Origin: JAAZGD01 sp034003765
GTDB taxonomy: Bacteria; Bacillota; Clostridia; Peptostreptococcales; Anaerovoracaceae
Length of the DNA: 64,000 nt
Reading direction: 5' to 3'
Assembly: GCA_034003765.1 (NCBI GenBank)
Contig: JAVEXZ010000003.1
Coordinates: 62,001 to 126,000, forward strand
Within the stretch, counting starts at the first letter, position 1. Each line of letters opens with the position of its first letter. The notes beneath the pieces are model-generated. The model was given only the letters and a program-made list of their open reading frames with translations, was not told where the DNA came from and did no database searches. A program made the translations under genes and the position numbers. Positions 8,532 to 18,013 of this stretch are shown in pieces.

Positions 8532-10559
8532 ATGCTTTATGCGGATCTAGTAATTGACAATGATAGCGATCAAACAGACACATTTTATACTTATGGATAT
8601 GAGGGAGAATCTCTTGCTGTAGGGGCTTTGGTAAAGGTTCCTTTTGCTCGGAGTAATCGCTGGGTTTCTGGGGTGGTTTTTAGGGTATATAAGGAGCTAG
8701 ATGAGCAAATACCCTCACTTAAATATATAGGAGAGGTTGATGAGGAGGTATCCTTAACTCAAGAGATGCTTGATACCTGCCTTTGGATGAAAAAAAGATA
8801 TTTATGTAGGATGAACGATGTAATAAAGCTTATGCTTCCGTCGGGTGCGCCAGCAAAGACCCGATCCACAAAAATCCCTTATCAAGATGATGTGGGAGAG
8901 GAACAGCTTGTAACATCACTAACCTTGGAACAGGAAAGGGCTCTAGGTAAAATCATACCAAGTGTTCACAAGGAAGAACATCAATCCTTCTTGATTTTTG
9001 GTGTAACAAGTAGCGGTAAGACAGAAATATACATGAGGATTATCAGTGAGTGCTTACTAAAGGGTAAGGGGGCCATCCTTTTAGTACCAGAAATTTCACT
9101 TACCAAGCAAATCATAGAGCGTTTTATTGGACGATTTGGAGCGGAGCAAGTAGCGGTACTTCATAGTAAATTAACCCCTGGACAAAGGTATGACGAATGG
9201 AATAGGATTCGTAGTGGCCAAGCAAAGATCGTTATCGGAGCTAGGTCAGCCGTCTTTGCACCTCTAGAGAATATCGGCGCCATTATATTAGACGAAGAAC
9301 ATGAAACAACATATAAATCAGATATGACACCAAAATATGAAAGCTCTGAGGTTGCAAAGAAAAGGGCTATGGCCCATAATGCCGCCCTTATTTTAGGGTC
9401 TGCTACCCCAAGTGTTATTTCTAGGTATAGGGCTGATGAAGGGCTTTATCATCTTCTAGAGCTTAAAGAAAGATACAACAAAGTTAAGATGCCAGTGATG
9501 TCAGTAGTAGATATGAGAGAAGAGCTAAAACAGGGTAACCGTAGCATTTTCTCCAATTCTCTAATTTACCACAGTCAGCAGTGTTTAGACCAAGGCAAAC
9601 AGATTATTCTTTTCCTAAATCGTCGTGGTTATGCCAACTTTGTTTCATGCAGGGAATGTGGGTATATAATGAAATGCCAACATTGTGGAATTTCTCTTAC
9701 CTACCATAGGGGAAAGAACCTTGCTATTTGTCATTATTGTGGTCATGGTGAAGGGGTTCCCAAGACCTGTCCTTCTTGTTCCAGCAAGTACATCAAGTAT
9801 TTTGGTGTGGGGACTGAAAAGGTGGAAGAAATGGCGAAAAGCACATTTCCCCAAGCCAAGGTTGCTAGGTTAGACATAGATACCATAAAGAGGCCTGGGA
9901 GTATTGATAGGATATTAAATGATTTTAAGGAGGGGAAAACACAAATTCTTGTGGGTACCCAATTGGTGGCTAAGGGCTTAGATTTTGAAAATGTTGGCCT
10001 AGTGGGAATTGTAGCTGCAGATGTATCTTTGAATATACCTGATTACCGATCTGGAGAAAGAACATTTCAATTGATCACCCAAGCAGCTGGTAGAGCTGGA
10101 CGTGGTGATAGCCAGGGGCAAGTTGTTATCCAATCCTACACCCCAGATCACTATGCAATTCAAGGGGCAGCTAATTTAGACTATCCAGGCTTTTATAGGA
10201 ATGAACTTGGAATTAGAAGGGCCTTGGGATATCCTCCTTACAGTGACTTAATAGAAGTTCTTTTTGTGTCAAAGGAAGAAGAATTAGCAAAAAATCAGGC
10301 TGGCCACAGCCAAGAATATTTGAAAAAAACCATAGAAGAGACCTTTGGACTTGAAGAACTAGCTAATCTTTATCCTCTCGCCCCTTCTGTTTTGCAGAGA
10401 ATCGGAGCTGCTTATAGGTATCACATATTGATAAGATGCCCTAAGAATAGGCGCAAAGAATATAGGGAAATATTAGAAGTGATGAAAAAAGATTTTGTAA
10501 AGACCAAGAAAAAAGATGTTAGCATTTCTATTGATATAAACCCCTACAGTTTTTTATAA
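8532..10559 (+). CDS. priA: Primosomal replication-restart helicase PriA
   Basis: A 3'-to-5' DNA helicase that reloads the replisome at stalled forks. It has an N-terminal 3'-DNA-binding fold (about residues 1-100), the SF2 helicase core with Walker A G-V-T-S-S-G-K-T-E and Walker B I-L-D-E-E-H, and the helicase motif G-S-A-T-P-S. The zinc-binding insertion carries four CxxC pairs (C-R-E-C, C-Q-H-C, C-H-Y-C, C-P-S-C). The C-terminal helicase part includes Q-A-A-G-R-A-G-R. At 675 residues it is shorter than most PriA proteins, mainly in the region after the N-terminal domain. It is the first gene of the priA-def-fmt string, with def 13 bases downstream. Confidence 0.95.
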   Translation: MLYADLVIDNDSDQTDTFYTYGYEGESLAVGALVKVPFARSNRWVSGVVFRVYKELDEQIPSLKYIGEVDEEVSLTQEMLDTCLWMKKRYLCRMNDVIKLMLPSGAPAKTRSTKIPYQDDVGEEQLVTSLTLEQERALGKIIPSVHKEEHQSFLIFGVTSSGKTEIYMRIISECLLKGKGAILLVPEISLTKQIIERFIGRFGAEQVAVLHSKLTPGQRYDEWNRIRSGQAKIVIGARSAVFAPLENIGAIILDEEHETTYKSDMTPKYESSEVAKKRAMAHNAALILGSATPSVISRYRADEGLYHLLELKERYNKVKMPVMSVVDMREELKQGNRSIFSNSLIYHSQQCLDQGKQIILFLNRRGYANFVSCRECGYIMKCQHCGISLTYHRGKNLAICHYCGHGEGVPKTCPSCSSKYIKYFGVGTEKVEEMAKSTFPQAKVARLDIDTIKRPGSIDRILNDFKEGKTQILVGTQLVAKGLDFENVGLVGIVAADVSLNIPDYRSGERTFQLITQAAGRAGRGDSQGQVVIQSYTPDHYAIQGAANLDYPGFYRNELGIRRALGYPPYSDLIEVLFVSKEEELAKNQAGHSQEYLKKTIEETFGLEELANLYPLAPSVLQRIGAAYRYHILIRCPKNRRKEYREILEVMKKDFVKTKKKDVSISIDINPYSFL

Positions 10560-10572
10560 GGAGAAAGTTTTT

Positions 10573-11175
10573 ATGGCACTTAGAAAGATAGTCACTGAAG
10601 GAGATCCTGTTTTAAGAAAGAGGGCTCGAGAAGTTGAAAAAGTCCACAATAAGGAAAGAATGATTTTTGATGATATGGTGGAAACCATGAGGGCCTCCAA
10701 TGGCTGTGGTCTTGCTGGTCCTCAGGTTGGTCTATTAAAAAGAATGATTGTGGTAGAGGTTCCGGATCCTGAGAGCGAACCTAAAGAAGGGGAAGAAGAC
10801 CTACTTTCTGAAGGGGGTTTTCACGAAGAGGGGCAAGGTCAGAATAATGATAGCCAGGAAAAGGCCTTAGATGGTGGAGAACCAGAAAAGGAAAGAAAGT
10901 TGGTTCTTTATCAACTGGCCAACCCCCAGGTTCTTAGCATGTCTGGTTCACAGGTTGGTGAAGAAGGATGCCTAAGTGTTCCAGGTTTTATTGGCCAGGT
11001 TGAAAGACCTCTAAAAATCCATATAAAGGCTTTGGATTATAATGGGGACCCTGTGGAAATACAGGCTAATGGTTTTTTGGCGGTAGCCCTATGCCATGAG
11101 ATGGATCATCTTGAGGGCGTCTTGTTTACTGATAAAGCTACAGATGTAGAAAAACTGGAAGATCAAGAGGAATAG
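10573..11175 (+). CDS. def: Peptide deformylase with an acidic insertion
   Basis: Removes the formyl group from the initiator methionine of nascent proteins. All three active-site motifs are present: G-C-G-L-A-G-P-Q-V-G (44-53), E-E-G-C-L-S-V-P with metal ligand Cys133, and H175-E-M-D-H179 with the other two ligands and the catalytic Glu176. Between the first two motifs, residues about 64-108 form a roughly 45-residue insertion very rich in Glu, Gly, Ser and Gln that typical deformylases lack. It probably loops out of the fold. def sits between priA and fmt, its functional partner. Confidence 0.93.
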   Translation: MALRKIVTEGDPVLRKRAREVEKVHNKERMIFDDMVETMRASNGCGLAGPQVGLLKRMIVVEVPDPESEPKEGEEDLLSEGGFHEEGQGQNNDSQEKALDGGEPEKERKLVLYQLANPQVLSMSGSQVGEEGCLSVPGFIGQVERPLKIHIKALDYNGDPVEIQANGFLAVALCHEMDHLEGVLFTDKATDVEKLEDQEE

Positions 11176-11190
11176 AGAAGGAGTAGAGGG

Positions 11191-12120
11191 ATGAATATTG
11201 TATTTATGGGTACTCCCCAGTTCGCAGTTCCCACCCTGGAAGCTATTGTTAAAGCTGGCCATGATGTGCTTTTAGTGGTAACTCAACCAGACAAAGCAAA
11301 AGACAGAGGCAAAAAAATTCACTATACTCCCGTTAAAGAGAAGGCCTTGGAACTGGGGCTGAAGCTAACACAGCCAGAAACTCTAAAAAACAATGAGGAA
11401 TTCATATCCCAATTAGAAGGACTCTCCCCTGATCTTATTGTTGTTGTTGCATATGGGAAAATCCTTCCCAAGGCTGTTTTAGATATACCTAAGTATGGAT
11501 GTATAAATGTCCATGCTTCAATTCTTCCAAGACACAGAGGGGCCGCACCTATTCAACATGCTATTTTGGCAGGAGATGAATATGGGGGTGTAACTATAAT
11601 GCAGATGGATCAAGGACTGGATTCTGGCGACATGATTGCTACGGTAAAATCCTTTATCGGCGGATATACTGCGGACCAATTACATGATGAACTTATGATT
11701 AAGGGTGCTCAACTGCTAGTTGAGGTACTTCCTAGTATAAAAGAGGGGACAGCAATTGGAGCCAAGCAGAATGACGAACATTCCACCTATGCTCCCATGA
11801 TTTTCAAAGAAACGGGCCGGATAAATTTTGAGGATAGCCCAGAAGCTATTGAACGTTTAACTCGTGCTATGGATTCTTGGCCAGGAGCAACCTGTTACTA
11901 TAAGGGGCAACCACTAAAAATCTGGGAAGCTTTGCCTTTTTCTGAAGATGTAAGTGATCTTCCAGGAACAATAATGGACGTATCAAATGAGGGTATAAAA
12001 ATCGCTTGTAAGGATGGATACATACTTGCAAAGGTTATTCAGACCCCAGGTAAAAAACGGATGATGGTTAAGGATTTCATACTGGGCAATTCAATTGAAA
12101 TTGGCAGTATATTAGTGTAA
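11191..12120 (+). CDS. fmt: Methionyl-tRNA formyltransferase
   Basis: Formylates Met-tRNA(fMet) with 10-formyl-tetrahydrofolate. The 309-residue length is normal. The N-terminal Rossmann-type domain begins M-N-I-V-F-M-G-T-P-Q-F-A-V-P. The catalytic region has I-N-V-H-A-S-I-L-P-R-H-R-G-A-A-P-I and Q-M-D-Q-G-L-D-S-G-D, and a C-terminal OB-like domain covers about the last 100 residues. It lies 15 bases after def, with AGAAGGAG upstream of the ATG. Confidence 0.96.
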   Translation: MNIVFMGTPQFAVPTLEAIVKAGHDVLLVVTQPDKAKDRGKKIHYTPVKEKALELGLKLTQPETLKNNEEFISQLEGLSPDLIVVVAYGKILPKAVLDIPKYGCINVHASILPRHRGAAPIQHAILAGDEYGGVTIMQMDQGLDSGDMIATVKSFIGGYTADQLHDELMIKGAQLLVEVLPSIKEGTAIGAKQNDEHSTYAPMIFKETGRINFEDSPEAIERLTRAMDSWPGATCYYKGQPLKIWEALPFSEDVSDLPGTIMDVSNEGIKIACKDGYILAKVIQTPGKKRMMVKDFILGNSIEIGSILV

Positions 12121-12164
12121 AATGAATAATTAGGCAGACCAGCAGTTTGGTAAAGGAGACCACC

Positions 12165-12866
12165 ATGTTTTATTATTATGACCCAACAATGATTCTATTA
12201 ATTCCTGCAATTATATTTACCCTTTATGCTCAAATGAAAGTTTCAAGGGCCTATAATACATACTTGAAGGTGAGAAATAAAAAGGGGATAAGTGGCAGCC
12301 AAGCCGCTCGAATAATCCTGGACGCAAATGGTTGCCAACACGTACCTGTGGAAGTAACCCAAGGCAAATTGTCGGATCACTATGATCCTAAAAAGAATAT
12401 ACTTAGGTTGTCTCCAGACGTTAGCAATCAAGCAACAATAGCTTCAGTAGCCATTGCGGCCCATGAAGCTGGACATGCTCTTCAGGACGAAAAGTCCTAT
12501 GGGCCATTGAAAATCAGGAATGCTATTGCCCCTCTAGTTGGGATCGTATCCAATTTGGCCTGGCCTCTTTTATTAATAGGTCTTGTTTTGACATCCATGG
12601 GTGAATATACAACCGGGAACTTACTCTTTAATTTGGGTATATTCTTTTTCTTTGGTGTAGTAATTTTTCATTTAGTTACATTACCAGTTGAACTAAATGC
12701 TAGTAAAAGAGCGATTAGGCAATTGGTTGATTTAGATATTATCTATTTAGAAGAACAAGTTGGAGCGAAAAAGGTTTTATCAGCCGCCGCCCTGACATAT
12801 TTGGCCGCACTAGCTATGGCCATAGCAAACCTTATCAGGATATTAGTTATTCGAGGGAGGAACTAA
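12165..12866 (+). CDS. Membrane zinc metallopeptidase, YugP family
   Basis: This 233-residue integral membrane protein has a membrane segment at the extreme N-terminus (about 5-22). A gluzincin-type H-E-A-G-H motif (A-A-H-E-A-G-H-A-L-Q-D, about residues 103-108) follows, then hydrophobic segments around 125-150 and 155-175 and a C-terminal helix near 210-230. The YugP family is commonly found between fmt and rsmB in Clostridia, as here. Substrates are not established. The ATG at 12165 has AAAGGAG 6 bases upstream; the open frame also includes a TTG at 12147 that is unlikely to be used. Confidence 0.85.
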   Translation: MFYYYDPTMILLIPAIIFTLYAQMKVSRAYNTYLKVRNKKGISGSQAARIILDANGCQHVPVEVTQGKLSDHYDPKKNILRLSPDVSNQATIASVAIAAHEAGHALQDEKSYGPLKIRNAIAPLVGIVSNLAWPLLLIGLVLTSMGEYTTGNLLFNLGIFFFFGVVIFHLVTLPVELNASKRAIRQLVDLDIIYLEEQVGAKKVLSAAALTYLAALAMAIANLIRILVIRGRN

Positions 12867-12867
12867 C

Positions 12868-14175
12868 ATGGGAAGTAACCGTAAAACTGCGTATTTTGCT
12901 TTAATGGCCGTTGAAACTAAAAAATCTTATTCTAACATTGCTCTTAACCACCATATAAAAAGAGGGAATCCTGAAAGCCCAGGCTTTGTAAGAGAACTGG
13001 TATATGGGGTTTTAGAAAATAAGTATCTTCTGGACTATATAATTGATTACTTCGTACCTTCCGGTGCAGCAAAGCTAAAAAATCAGGACTTGACCATACT
13101 CAGGATGGGGATATATCAAATTGGATATATGGATTCTGTACCTGAGTATGCAGCCGTAAACGAAAGCGTGGATATGGCCAAAAAGTTTGCTAAAGGAAGA
13201 AGTGCCTTTATCAATGGAGTTTTGCGGACTTATATAAGAGAGAAATTTAAGGTTAATCTTCCAGATCGTGGAGAGGATGAAGTTAGGTATTTATCCATAA
13301 AATACTCTTATGAACCTTGGATTATTGAGCTGTGGATGGAACATTTTGAAATAGAATTTGTTGAAAAATTATTACAAGCAGGAAATGAAACTCCAGATTT
13401 GGTTATAAGACTAAATTGGCTAAAAATTATGAAGAAGGATTTGATTGCTCAACTTGAGGGTCAAGGCTTCAAAGTGAGAGAGGGAAAACTTTCTTCTAAT
13501 GCCTTGCATGTTGATGGGCCCAATATATTGGAAACACAAGAATACAAGCTGGGGATGTTTTCCGTTCAAGATGAAAGCTCACAATTAGCCACAGTTATGC
13601 TTGATCCTCAACATGGGGATTTTGTTATGGATGTATGTGCTGCACCTGGTGGTAAAACCCTAGCCATTGCAGAAAGGATGAACAATACTGGAACTGTCTT
13701 GGCCTCTGATGTATATACAAGAAAAGTTCGAATTATTGATAAAGAAAGCAAGAGATTAGGCCTAACCAATGTTAGGACCAGAACCTGGGATGCTACAAAG
13801 GTGGATTCTGACTTAATAGGCAAAGCAGATCGGGTAATAGTGGATGCTCCTTGTACAGGCCTTGGGGTTATTAGACGTAAACCCGAAATAAAGTACATAA
13901 AGAGAAGTACAGATATAGATCAGCTTCCAAGAAAACAAGCAGAGATTTTAGCCGCATCTTCCAAATACGTTAAGACAGGCGGAATATTGATGTATTGCAC
14001 ATGTACAATCAACCCAGAGGAAAACCAAAAGGTAGTCCTAGACTTTTTAAGGAAGCACAAGGACTTCGAAAAACAGGAGATGGTTGAACTTTTTCCAAAT
14101 GTTGATGGTACAAACGGATTCTTTATTTGCAAAATGTTAAAAAGGGATAATATGGTAGGGCAAAAAGAATTTTAA
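12868..14175 (+). CDS. rsmB: 16S rRNA (cytosine-C5-967) methyltransferase RsmB
   Basis: Methylates C967 of 16S rRNA (E. coli numbering). An N-terminal NusB-like RNA-binding domain covers about residues 1-135. The SAM-dependent Rossmann domain includes the SAM-binding loop D-V-C-A-A-P-G-G-K-T. Two catalytic cysteines are visible, in D-A-P-C-T-G-L-G-V and M-Y-C-T-C-T-I-N-P-E-E-N. It starts one base after the yugP-like stop. In many Firmicutes rlmN follows rsmB, but here the next gene is the phosphatase. Confidence 0.94.
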   Translation: MGSNRKTAYFALMAVETKKSYSNIALNHHIKRGNPESPGFVRELVYGVLENKYLLDYIIDYFVPSGAAKLKNQDLTILRMGIYQIGYMDSVPEYAAVNESVDMAKKFAKGRSAFINGVLRTYIREKFKVNLPDRGEDEVRYLSIKYSYEPWIIELWMEHFEIEFVEKLLQAGNETPDLVIRLNWLKIMKKDLIAQLEGQGFKVREGKLSSNALHVDGPNILETQEYKLGMFSVQDESSQLATVMLDPQHGDFVMDVCAAPGGKTLAIAERMNNTGTVLASDVYTRKVRIIDKESKRLGLTNVRTRTWDATKVDSDLIGKADRVIVDAPCTGLGVIRRKPEIKYIKRSTDIDQLPRKQAEILAASSKYVKTGGILMYCTCTINPEENQKVVLDFLRKHKDFEKQEMVELFPNVDGTNGFFICKMLKRDNMVGQKEF

Positions 14176-14224
14176 CAAGAACTAAATCAAGACTAGTGGA
14201 CCATGAAAGTGAGAAGGGCTGTTT

Positions 14225-14953
14225 ATGAAGCAAGTTGGATTTAAGAGCGATAAGGGATTAAAGAGAAAAAACAATGAAGATGCTTGCTTTATTATGCCAA
14301 AGGAAGAAGTCTTTATATTAGCAGACGGAGTAGGTGGAGGTGCATCAGGTGAGATAGCTTCTAGAACTACTGTTTCTATGATTGCTGAATATGTAAGAAA
14401 AAACCCGCCAAAAGCTATAACAGATGTGGCAAGGGCTAAGGATTATTTCTTGCCCTCCATACAAGAAGTTAATAGCAGCCTATTTTCTATGGCAAAAAAG
14501 CATATAGAAAACCAGGGAATGGCAACCACTTTAGTTGTTTGTCATGTAAACGGTAAGAGGGCATATTTTGCAAACATAGGGGATAGTAGGGCTTATATAT
14601 TCAGAAAAGGTAAACTCAAACAAATTACTGAGGACCACAGTTATGTTAACGATTTAGTGAAAACCGGGGTAATTACAGAAAAAGCTGCACAAACTCATGA
14701 AAAGAAAAATATGATTACAAAAGCTCTAGGTGGTGATGAAATTTGTGAGCCCGATTTTTATCAAGCTAAAATTGAGAAAGATGATATTATCTTTCTGTGT
14801 AGTGATGGACTTTATAGTGAGTTAGAAGAGGAAGTTATAGTTAAGATTTTTACGGAAGCAGAATCTATGACAGATTTGGCATCAGAGTTAGTAAAAAAGG
14901 CCAACCAAAGAGGTGGCCGAGACAACATTACAGTTATCTGTGTAAAAGTTTAA
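14225..14953 (+). CDS. stp: PP2C-type Ser/Thr protein phosphatase (Stp/PrpC)
   Basis: A metal-dependent phosphatase that opposes the PASTA kinase encoded next to it. The 242-residue protein shows the PPM motifs in order: K-R-K-N-N-E-D-A near residue 15, A-D-G-V-G-G-G-A-S-G-E, G-D-S-R-A-Y-I-F, I-T-E-D-H-S, C-S-D-G-L and G-G-R-D-N-I-T at the end. The acidic residues that bind Mn/Mg are kept. No membrane segment is present, so it is cytoplasmic. It ends 7 bases before prkC's first possible start. Confidence 0.95.
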   Translation: MKQVGFKSDKGLKRKNNEDACFIMPKEEVFILADGVGGGASGEIASRTTVSMIAEYVRKNPPKAITDVARAKDYFLPSIQEVNSSLFSMAKKHIENQGMATTLVVCHVNGKRAYFANIGDSRAYIFRKGKLKQITEDHSYVNDLVKTGVITEKAAQTHEKKNMITKALGGDEICEPDFYQAKIEKDDIIFLCSDGLYSELEEEVIVKIFTEAESMTDLASELVKKANQRGGRDNITVICVKV

Positions 14954-14969
14954 GGGGGATATGTGTTTT

Positions 14970-16919
14970 ATGGGTAGTAGAATTCTTGCCGGAAGATATG
15001 AATTGCTGGAAAGGATTGGAGACGGAGGAATGGCTGTGGTCTATAAAGCCAGATGCCGTTTGCTAAATCGCCATGTAGCAATAAAAATTCTCAAACCGGA
15101 ATTTACCAAGGACCTCAAATTCATAGAAAATTTCAAGCGAGAGTCTCAGGCGGCCGCAAGCCTATCTCATCCTAATATTGTTAATATCTTCGACGTTGGT
15201 AGGGAAGGGAATATCCACTACATTGTTATGGAGCTAGTTGAAGGGATGGTTCTTAGTGAACTTCTCAAGAAGAATGGACCTTTAGAATGGCGTCAGGCAG
15301 TAGACATTGTCAAGCAGATGGCCTCTGCTTTAAGTTTGGCCCATAAAAACCACATTATTCACAGAGATGTAAAGCCTCAAAATATCCTAATTACTGAAGA
15401 TGGTGTGCCTAAACTTGCAGACTTCGGAATCGCCAAAGCCATTAACGCATCCACATTGGTGGGAGCAACGGGTACTGTCCTAGGGTCAGTTCATTACTTT
15501 TCTCCAGAGCAAGCTCGGGGAGGATATGTAGATGAAAAATCTGACATTTACTCTCTGGGAATTGTTCTCTATGAACTTCTAACAGGAGGTGTTCCTTTTG
15601 ACGGAGATAACCCTGTTAATGTTGCCCTAATGCATATAAATGATGAAATGACTGCTCCCAGCAAAATTGTTTCTGGAATTCCCCCTCAATTAGAGCAGGT
15701 TGTCATGAAAGCCACTAAAAAATACCAAACTGAAAGGTTTTCAAGCGCAGATGAAATGCTGGAGGCCCTAGAAAATGTTGAACATATTCATAGCATCTTA
15801 GGTAAACTAGTTTATACTGGGACTTCGGGCGAGACAAATGATGATGACTATGATTCAGATAGTGATGGAGTTTCAAAGGGTGAAGGCCAGAAAAAAGACA
15901 AGAAAAATAAGGGGAAGGGGAATAACAATGGGGCCAAGAAAAAATGGACCCAATCCAAGGCTATCCCTATTATCCTTGCACTTATAATCGCATTACCAGT
16001 TAGTCTAGGTATCTACCATTTGGCCACCCAAGGAGGCTTTGGAGGTAAAACTCTTCCAGTCCCTAATTTCACAGGGATGATTTTGGAAGAAGCGGAGGCC
16101 CTAGCCGAAAAGTCTGGCCTAGCCATGGAAACGGGAGACATTGTATATAGTGACCTATATGATGAAGGTGAAATAGTTTCACAAAGCCCCTTTGCTGAGA
16201 CTATGGTAAAGGAAGGCCATACAGTTAAGGTAAACCTTTCAAGGGGCTCAAGAGAAGGGACTGTCCCTAATATTGTAAGTAAGACCTATCAGGACGCAGT
16301 ATTTTTCCTGGAGAAGTATGGGTATAATATTGGCCAAGTTTCTTATGAAAATGCCAATCAACCTGAAGGGGTTGTTTTGCGCCAAAATCCTGAAGGTGGA
16401 ATAGAATCTGCCTTAGGTACTTATGTGAACTTTGTTGTAAGCCTGGGTGTTAGCGAATCCCAAGCTATGGTGCCCTTGTTAATTGGTCTAACTGAAAGCC
16501 AAGCTGCCGAGCTTTTGAAAACCGCTAATTTGTCCCTGGGAACTATTACACTGGAAAAGAACGATGCCTATGCAGAAGGCCTTATATTCTGGCAAAGCCA
16601 AGGAGCGGATACTGTGGTACAGGCTGGAACTGCTATAAAAGTCAAGATAAGCGGTTCTCCTATAGACCCAGATGCTTCCTATACTATTCCACTGTATGTA
16701 GATTTTTCCAAGGCATCAAACGAAGTGTTTTATTTGACAATTGTGGTATCTGACGAAAGTGGTACACATAATATTTTAAGTAATGCACAGAGATCAAGGG
16801 CAGATGGGGGAGGAACAATTACCCTGTCGGGGAAAGGAAAAGGTTCAGTATCTGTGATATTTGATACCACTGAGGTTGCCAGGTATCAAGTTGACTTTAC
16901 AACTGGAGAATTGAACTAG
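14970..16919 (+). CDS. prkC: PASTA-domain Ser/Thr protein kinase (PrkC/Stk)
   Basis: A membrane kinase that senses cell-wall fragments. The cytoplasmic kinase domain (about residues 8-270) has the glycine loop I-G-D-G-G-M-A-V-V-Y, VAIK-type lysine (V-A-I-K-I-L), catalytic loop H-R-D-V-K-P-Q-N and D-F-G. A charged Lys/Asn/Gly linker (about 285-330) precedes one membrane segment (about 333-352). Outside are three PASTA repeats (about 360-560). A further C-terminal beta-rich domain of about 90 residues, ending T-T-G-E-L-N, is not a PASTA repeat. I prefer the ATG at 14970 over 14961, because the GGGGG Shine-Dalgarno is only 2 bases from the latter. The stop overlaps rsgA's start region. Confidence 0.93.
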   Translation: MGSRILAGRYELLERIGDGGMAVVYKARCRLLNRHVAIKILKPEFTKDLKFIENFKRESQAAASLSHPNIVNIFDVGREGNIHYIVMELVEGMVLSELLKKNGPLEWRQAVDIVKQMASALSLAHKNHIIHRDVKPQNILITEDGVPKLADFGIAKAINASTLVGATGTVLGSVHYFSPEQARGGYVDEKSDIYSLGIVLYELLTGGVPFDGDNPVNVALMHINDEMTAPSKIVSGIPPQLEQVVMKATKKYQTERFSSADEMLEALENVEHIHSILGKLVYTGTSGETNDDDYDSDSDGVSKGEGQKKDKKNKGKGNNNGAKKKWTQSKAIPIILALIIALPVSLGIYHLATQGGFGGKTLPVPNFTGMILEEAEALAEKSGLAMETGDIVYSDLYDEGEIVSQSPFAETMVKEGHTVKVNLSRGSREGTVPNIVSKTYQDAVFFLEKYGYNIGQVSYENANQPEGVVLRQNPEGGIESALGTYVNFVVSLGVSESQAMVPLLIGLTESQAAELLKTANLSLGTITLEKNDAYAEGLIFWQSQGADTVVQAGTAIKVKISGSPIDPDASYTIPLYVDFSKASNEVFYLTIVVSDESGTHNILSNAQRSRADGGGTITLSGKGKGSVSVIFDTTEVARYQVDFTTGELN

Positions 16920-17798
16920 ATGCGAGGGCGAATTGTAAAAGGGATAGGCGGGTTTTACTATGTTCACTCCATAGAAACCGGCACCCTTTACCAGTGCCGA
17001 GCCCGAGGAATATTCAAAAAAGATGGCATCATTCCTCTTGTAGGTGATTGGGTAGATATGGAGTTGTTAGAGGACGGAGATGGAGTTGTTAACAAGATCC
17101 ATAAGAGGACCAATGAGTTTGTTAGGCCAGCTATTTCCAACGTTGATCAGCTCTTGGTTGTTATGGCTTTTCGTGATCCAGAACCAAACCTTAGGATTAT
17201 GGATAGACTCCTTGTAATGGCTGAAAAAAGCCATACTCAGGGAATGCTTGTTATGAACAAGCTAGACCTATCCACCAAAGAAGAACAGGATAAAATTTAT
17301 GGAATATATAATAATTTGTATCCAATATTTTATGTGAATGGTTTGACTGAAGAAGGGTTGGAACCCTTAAGAGATGCCCTTTATGGGAAATCCACTGCAC
17401 TTGCAGGGCCAAGTGGTGTGGGTAAATCAACCTTGCTAAATGATTTAAAGCCCCAAGCCCAGGCAGAAGTTGGAAGTATAAGTAAAAAAACATCCAGAGG
17501 GAAACATACCACAAGGCATGTGGAGATCTTCGAGCTTAGCCCCGGGACCTTCTTATTTGATACACCAGGTTTTACTAGTTTTGATATTCTAGAGGCGGAG
17601 CCTGACCAACTACAATTTTATTATCCAGAGATGGCCGAATTTATAGGGAAATGCAGATTTGATAACTGTAGACATATAGATGAACCAGGATGTGCAGTTC
17701 AAGAAGGAGCAGGGCAGGGGACCATAAAAACCAGTAGGTATGACTCCTATAAGGAACAGATGAAAGAGATACTTGAAAAGGAAAAGAACCGATACTAA
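16920..17798 (+). CDS. rsgA: Ribosome small-subunit GTPase RsgA
   Basis: A late 30S assembly factor with a circularly permuted GTPase domain. An OB-fold covers about residues 1-65. G4 (V-M-N-K-L-D-L) precedes G1 (G-P-S-G-V-G-K-S-T-L) and G3 (D-T-P-G-F), the permuted order that identifies the family. The C-terminal zinc domain has C-R-F-D-N-C-R-H-I-D-E-P-G-C. It starts directly after the prkC stop. The 215 bases between rsgA and rpe are AT-rich, with no confident promoter or terminator; only a weak long-range inverted repeat (AACCCATA/TATGGGTT) is visible. Confidence 0.96.
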   Translation: MRGRIVKGIGGFYYVHSIETGTLYQCRARGIFKKDGIIPLVGDWVDMELLEDGDGVVNKIHKRTNEFVRPAISNVDQLLVVMAFRDPEPNLRIMDRLLVMAEKSHTQGMLVMNKLDLSTKEEQDKIYGIYNNLYPIFYVNGLTEEGLEPLRDALYGKSTALAGPSGVGKSTLLNDLKPQAQAEVGSISKKTSRGKHTTRHVEIFELSPGTFLFDTPGFTSFDILEAEPDQLQFYYPEMAEFIGKCRFDNCRHIDEPGCAVQEGAGQGTIKTSRYDSYKEQMKEILEKEKNRY

Positions 17799-18013
17799 CT
17801 TGGACCAATATTCAAAGATCTAAACCCATAAAGCAAAAAGTCACTCCTAAATATAAGAGGGAAATCAATATGGCCGAAATAAAAGACTAAAATCTCCCTG
17901 TCCAAAATATAAAAGCAAAATCTATATGGGTTAAATACAAGACCAAAACATGCAAATAAAAGAATATAGAGTTTTTTAATTATTCGTGACAATATAACAA
18001 AAGGAGAGGGAAA

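Noticed and set aside
17799..18013. Regulatory element between rsgA and rpe
   Set aside because: The only feature is an 8-base inverted repeat nearly 100 bases apart in AT-rich DNA, which could be chance.
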